A stretch of 64,000 nt of DNA from Macrobrachium rosenbergii. Taxonomy: Eukaryota; Arthropoda; Malacostraca; Decapoda; Palaemonidae. Below, one piece after another: positions 61,740 through 64,000 of this stretch (its first letter is position 1; the number at the start of each line of letters is the position of its first letter). A program made the position numbers and the translations under genes. The stretch covers positions 51,519,297-51,583,296 of the forward strand of contig NC_089766.1 of the NCBI RefSeq assembly GCF_040412425.1, read 5' to 3'. The notes under the pieces were generated by a model. It was given only the letters and a program-made list of their open reading frames with translations. It had not been told where the DNA came from and made no database searches.

Positions 61740-62823
61740 TATTAGCTGCACATGAAGAGGTTATCAAAAATAAAAAATTAAGAAAAAATACAGCTAGTGA
61801 GAAGCAAAAAAAGTTATCCCAGCTTTCATCAAATCGAAGGTCTGTGAGTGCATATATAGGCACTTCTGACCATTGTGCCACTAAGATGGACATATCTGTC
61901 AATCAGTATAAAAACAGTCTGGCTGAACTCTAGAGCCAATTGGGATTGCAATATTGAAGCTTGTCAGGCACTTAACATTTCTGATGCTATATCAAATCTA
62001 GATCCCAAGAAAAAATTAAATGAAATGCTGATGGCTATTTTAGTAAGGTACGTACCTAGAAAGGTCATCGAATTCAGGACCAATGGCCAGCCATGGTTAG
62101 ATGATACATCTACACAAGCCTACCAAGACAAACAGACCAAATTCAAGACATGTGAGATAAAATTACACCATTTTTGTTGAGTCTTGCCATGCTGCCAATA
62201 GAATTTACCATATAGCTCAGATAAAGGCAGTCCCCAGTTAACAGCGGGATTCCATTTCTGGCTGAGTTCCACTAACCAAAAATTGGTGATAATAGCACTG
62301 ATAAACCAAATCGAGATGAGTGCCACTCACCCGATATCGGTGCCGATAAACCACTTAGTTGACGGAGATAAACGCTTGCCAGCACCGAAAATCACTTACC
62401 GGCACCAAAAATCTGGTTAACGGCATCACTAGCCAAGCGCCTTAGCACCAAAACGGCGTTAACCAATGCCGCCAAAAGCGAGGACTGCCTGTAATTCCTT
62501 AGAGAGAAACTTGAAGGGAATCACTGAACCTCATCTGTGGCAGACCAAATTGGCATCATCTGTCATTGGGTTGGGCTCATCTTCCATTCCACCACTACTA
62601 ACAAATGATGGCAGATTTATTACTGGCCCTAAGGAAAATGCTGAACTGCTTCACTGAGCTTTTTGAGCTAACAATCAGCTGAGGATGTCCTCTCCCTGAT
62701 ACTTGTCATCCTGAACCTATTCTTACAAATTTTACATTTAATTCTATGACTGTTAAAAAAATCCTTGTCAATCTTGAAAGCTGGGGTGGAGAAGATACTA
62801 TTGGTTTCTTCCTGTTTTTTAAA
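61740..62823 (+). mobile_element. LINE ORF2 fragment (endonuclease end to RT start), interrupted
   Basis: The + strand reads SAYIGTSDHCATKMDISVNQ (the SDH catalytic histidine motif at the end of the LINE endonuclease). It continues SRANWDCNIEACQALNISDA and RTNGQPWLDDTSTQAYQDKQ, and after the inserted MITE resumes with SLERNLKGITEPHLWQTKLA, PPLLTNDGRFI and LESWGGEDTIGFF. QPWxDDxC and W-TKLK ... PPLL-NG are typical of the linker between endonuclease and reverse transcriptase in CR1/jockey-like LINEs. Similarity stops abruptly at 62823 where the fold-back repeat begins. Confidence 0.75.
62224..62490. mobile_element. TA-flanked MITE inserted in a LINE, 267 bp
   Basis: Begins AAGGCAGTCCCCAGTTAAC and ends GAGGACTGCCTG, flanked by TA (62222-62223 and 62491-62492). 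It interrupts the LINE reading described at 61740-62823. Its terminal decamer matches the MITE at 48807-49155, while the interior differs (GCACCGAAAATC, GGCGTTAACC motifs). It is non-coding. Confidence 0.8.
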
Positions 62824-63290
62824 AAGGGATTTTGTGAAGGAAAAATCTATTTCTGGAGAGGACCGTGTCACCCGGTGAAAAAGTCCATTCAGCACTTATT
62901 TCTAGGTAATTCCGTTGCTAGATACCAGAGAAAGCTAAATGAAATGCTGGAGTTACTACCCCAGAGCGAGCTCCATCAGATGGAGTCGTGTATGGAAAAG
63001 GGTGAACTACAAAAACACGGAACCTTATCCTATAGAGATCCCAAAGTCAAAAGTCCCACAGGGAGGTGCCGTTACAAACCCATGCACCACTCGTGGACAG
63101 CACACAAAACACGCTAACCCGCATTCCATGAAAGCATCACCCCACCAGAATGATGTTTACTATGGGAGGGACATGACACATGATGGAGGTGGGTCACGGG
63201 TGACACAGTCCCCTCTCCAGAAATAGATTTTCCTTCATCAAAATCCCTTTTCTGGATCGGGTCCCGTGTCAGCCGGTGAAAAATTAACAG
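62817..63290. mobile_element. Fold-back repeat, probably a terminal region of a DIRS-like element
   Basis: The left arm (62824-62888) contains AAAGGGATTTTGTGAAGG, TCTATTTCTGGAGAGGACC and GTGTCACCCGGTGAAAAA. About 300 bp on, 63188-63243 carries the reverse complement of this arm. Immediately after it a direct copy of the last part (CTGGATCGGGTCCCGTGTCA then GCCGGTGAAAAA) follows. Inverted plus direct copies of one terminal sequence next to a tyrosine recombinase gene are what DIRS inverted terminal and internal complementary repeats would look like. That link is inference. Confidence 0.5.
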
Positions 63291-63299
63291 AGAAATAAA

Positions 63300-63655
63300 T
63301 ATCATTCTTAAACTAAAGAGATAATAATTCTAAGGGGAACAGAAGACCGAAGGTCCAAAAGAAATTTTTAAATCACTAGTAACAACAACAATAATGTACA
63401 AATGAAACTGATGTTAGCTTAAAATTAACATGACAATATGAAAAATATACATAAACAAAATAACTATACAATATTGAAAACCTTATAACTTAAATGTGTC
63501 ATTTAGAATATACATAAACAAAATAACTATACAATATTTGAAAATATAACTTAAATGTGTCATTTAGACAAACATATAGATAACACAGGTGAGAAGTCAA
63601 GGCAAGCCTGACTGAAATGACCGTAAGGGGATAACTGAGGCAGTGGAGGAGGAAA
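63300..63655. other. AT-rich spacer with a 63-bp tandem duplication
   Basis: Two copies of a 63-bp unit (start 63445 and 63508) containing CATAAACAAAATAACTATAC. It lies between the recombinase stop and the fold-back repeat, so it is possibly the 3' untranslated part of the element. Confidence 0.7.
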
Positions 63656-63658
63656 TGA

Positions 63659-64000
63659 CTAGGAATCAGAAAGGGAACCAGAGGGAGGAACAACGTTCCC
63701 TGCCGCGACTGCTGAGAATTTAAGAGCTTCTAAGGATTTCAAATAGTGACGTTTGAAAACCAAGGGTGACTTCCAACCAGTGTACCTGGTAAGATCCATG
63801 AAATTCATGTAATGAAAGTAATTAATGGAGGTGGCCACAGCTCTAATATCATGAACTCTTGGGACTGAGTCAGGGTTAGCCTGCTTGATAAAGTAAAGGA
63901 TCTGTTGTCTAATAGCAGACATAGAGAGATTACCCCTCCTCCCCTGATAAAAGAGAGGCCCAGAAGAGATGTGAGAGGACCTGTCTAAATAAGCCCTCAA
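63659..64000 (-). mobile_element. DIRS-like tyrosine recombinase, C-terminal catalytic part (partial)
   Basis: An open frame running in from beyond the right edge and ending at TAG (63659-63661), 113 codons. It contains LRAYLDRSS, PLFYQGRRG, VPRVHDIRAVATSINYF, GWKSPLVFKRHYL. The His-x-x-Arg pair (HDIR), the Trp and the final Tyr (RHYL) are in the order and spacing of the catalytic site of tyrosine recombinases as found in DIRS retrotransposons, which use this enzyme in place of a DDE integrase. The first catalytic Arg lies outside the window. No stop or frameshift interrupts the visible part, unlike the other retroelements here. The small C-terminal extension (AAGNVVPPSGSLSDS) is plausible. 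Confidence 0.8.

Overview
The window is eukaryotic nuclear DNA, most likely from a decapod crustacean. The evidence is spliced coding sequence with GT/AG introns, very dense long (CT)n, (GA)n, (AT)n and (ATT)n microsatellites, and relics of several retroelement classes (I/Nimb-like and other LINEs, DIRS-like, Penelope-like) plus small palindromic DNA elements. Several interspersed repeats look familiar to me from shrimp sequence, possibly palaemonid, but that is recollection and not something I could check.

The only host gene I can support is the 3' part of a delta/epsilon-type cytosolic glutathione S-transferase on the + strand. Its three coding exons are 30609-30756, 32684-32914 and 39529-39660 (TAA), together 168 complete codons plus one split one. 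The exon(s) for the N-terminal thioredoxin fold were not found and probably lie upstream, before the window or in the repeat-rich first 30 kb. The second exon shown ends in a 75-bp segment that is tandemly triplicated (32852-33064). The second copy keeps the reading frame and a splice donor, so a longer in-frame isoform is conceivable.

Layout: 1-30.6 kb is non-coding and saturated with microsatellites, with a 25-bp minisatellite (15.43-16.07 kb), SINE-like and hairpin repeats, two palindromic MITEs (25.7 and 30.2 kb) and one LINE tail. 30.6-39.7 kb holds the GST exons; their introns carry a microsatellite-flanked repeat, a Penelope GIY-YIG relic, a DIRS-like RNase H relic and a LINE tail. 39.7-43.0 kb is a repeat-poor AT-rich stretch that looks like a long 3' UTR with several AATAAA signals. 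43-48 kb is degenerate and mostly unassigned. 48.0-55.5 kb contains decayed minus-strand LINEs: one is a recognisable ORF1-endonuclease-RT-RNase H element with mutated catalytic residues and an internal insertion, next to a TA-flanked MITE. 56-60 kb has second copies of the hairpin and SINE-like repeats. 61.7-64 kb is a nested cluster: a plus-strand LINE is interrupted by a TA-flanked MITE and by a fold-back repeat, followed by the intact C-terminal catalytic part of a DIRS-type tyrosine recombinase running off the right edge on the minus strand.

Long microsatellites are dense in 1-32.3 kb and then absent until one (GA)n at 59.6 kb. No prokaryotic genes, rRNA, confident tRNA or CRISPR array were seen.
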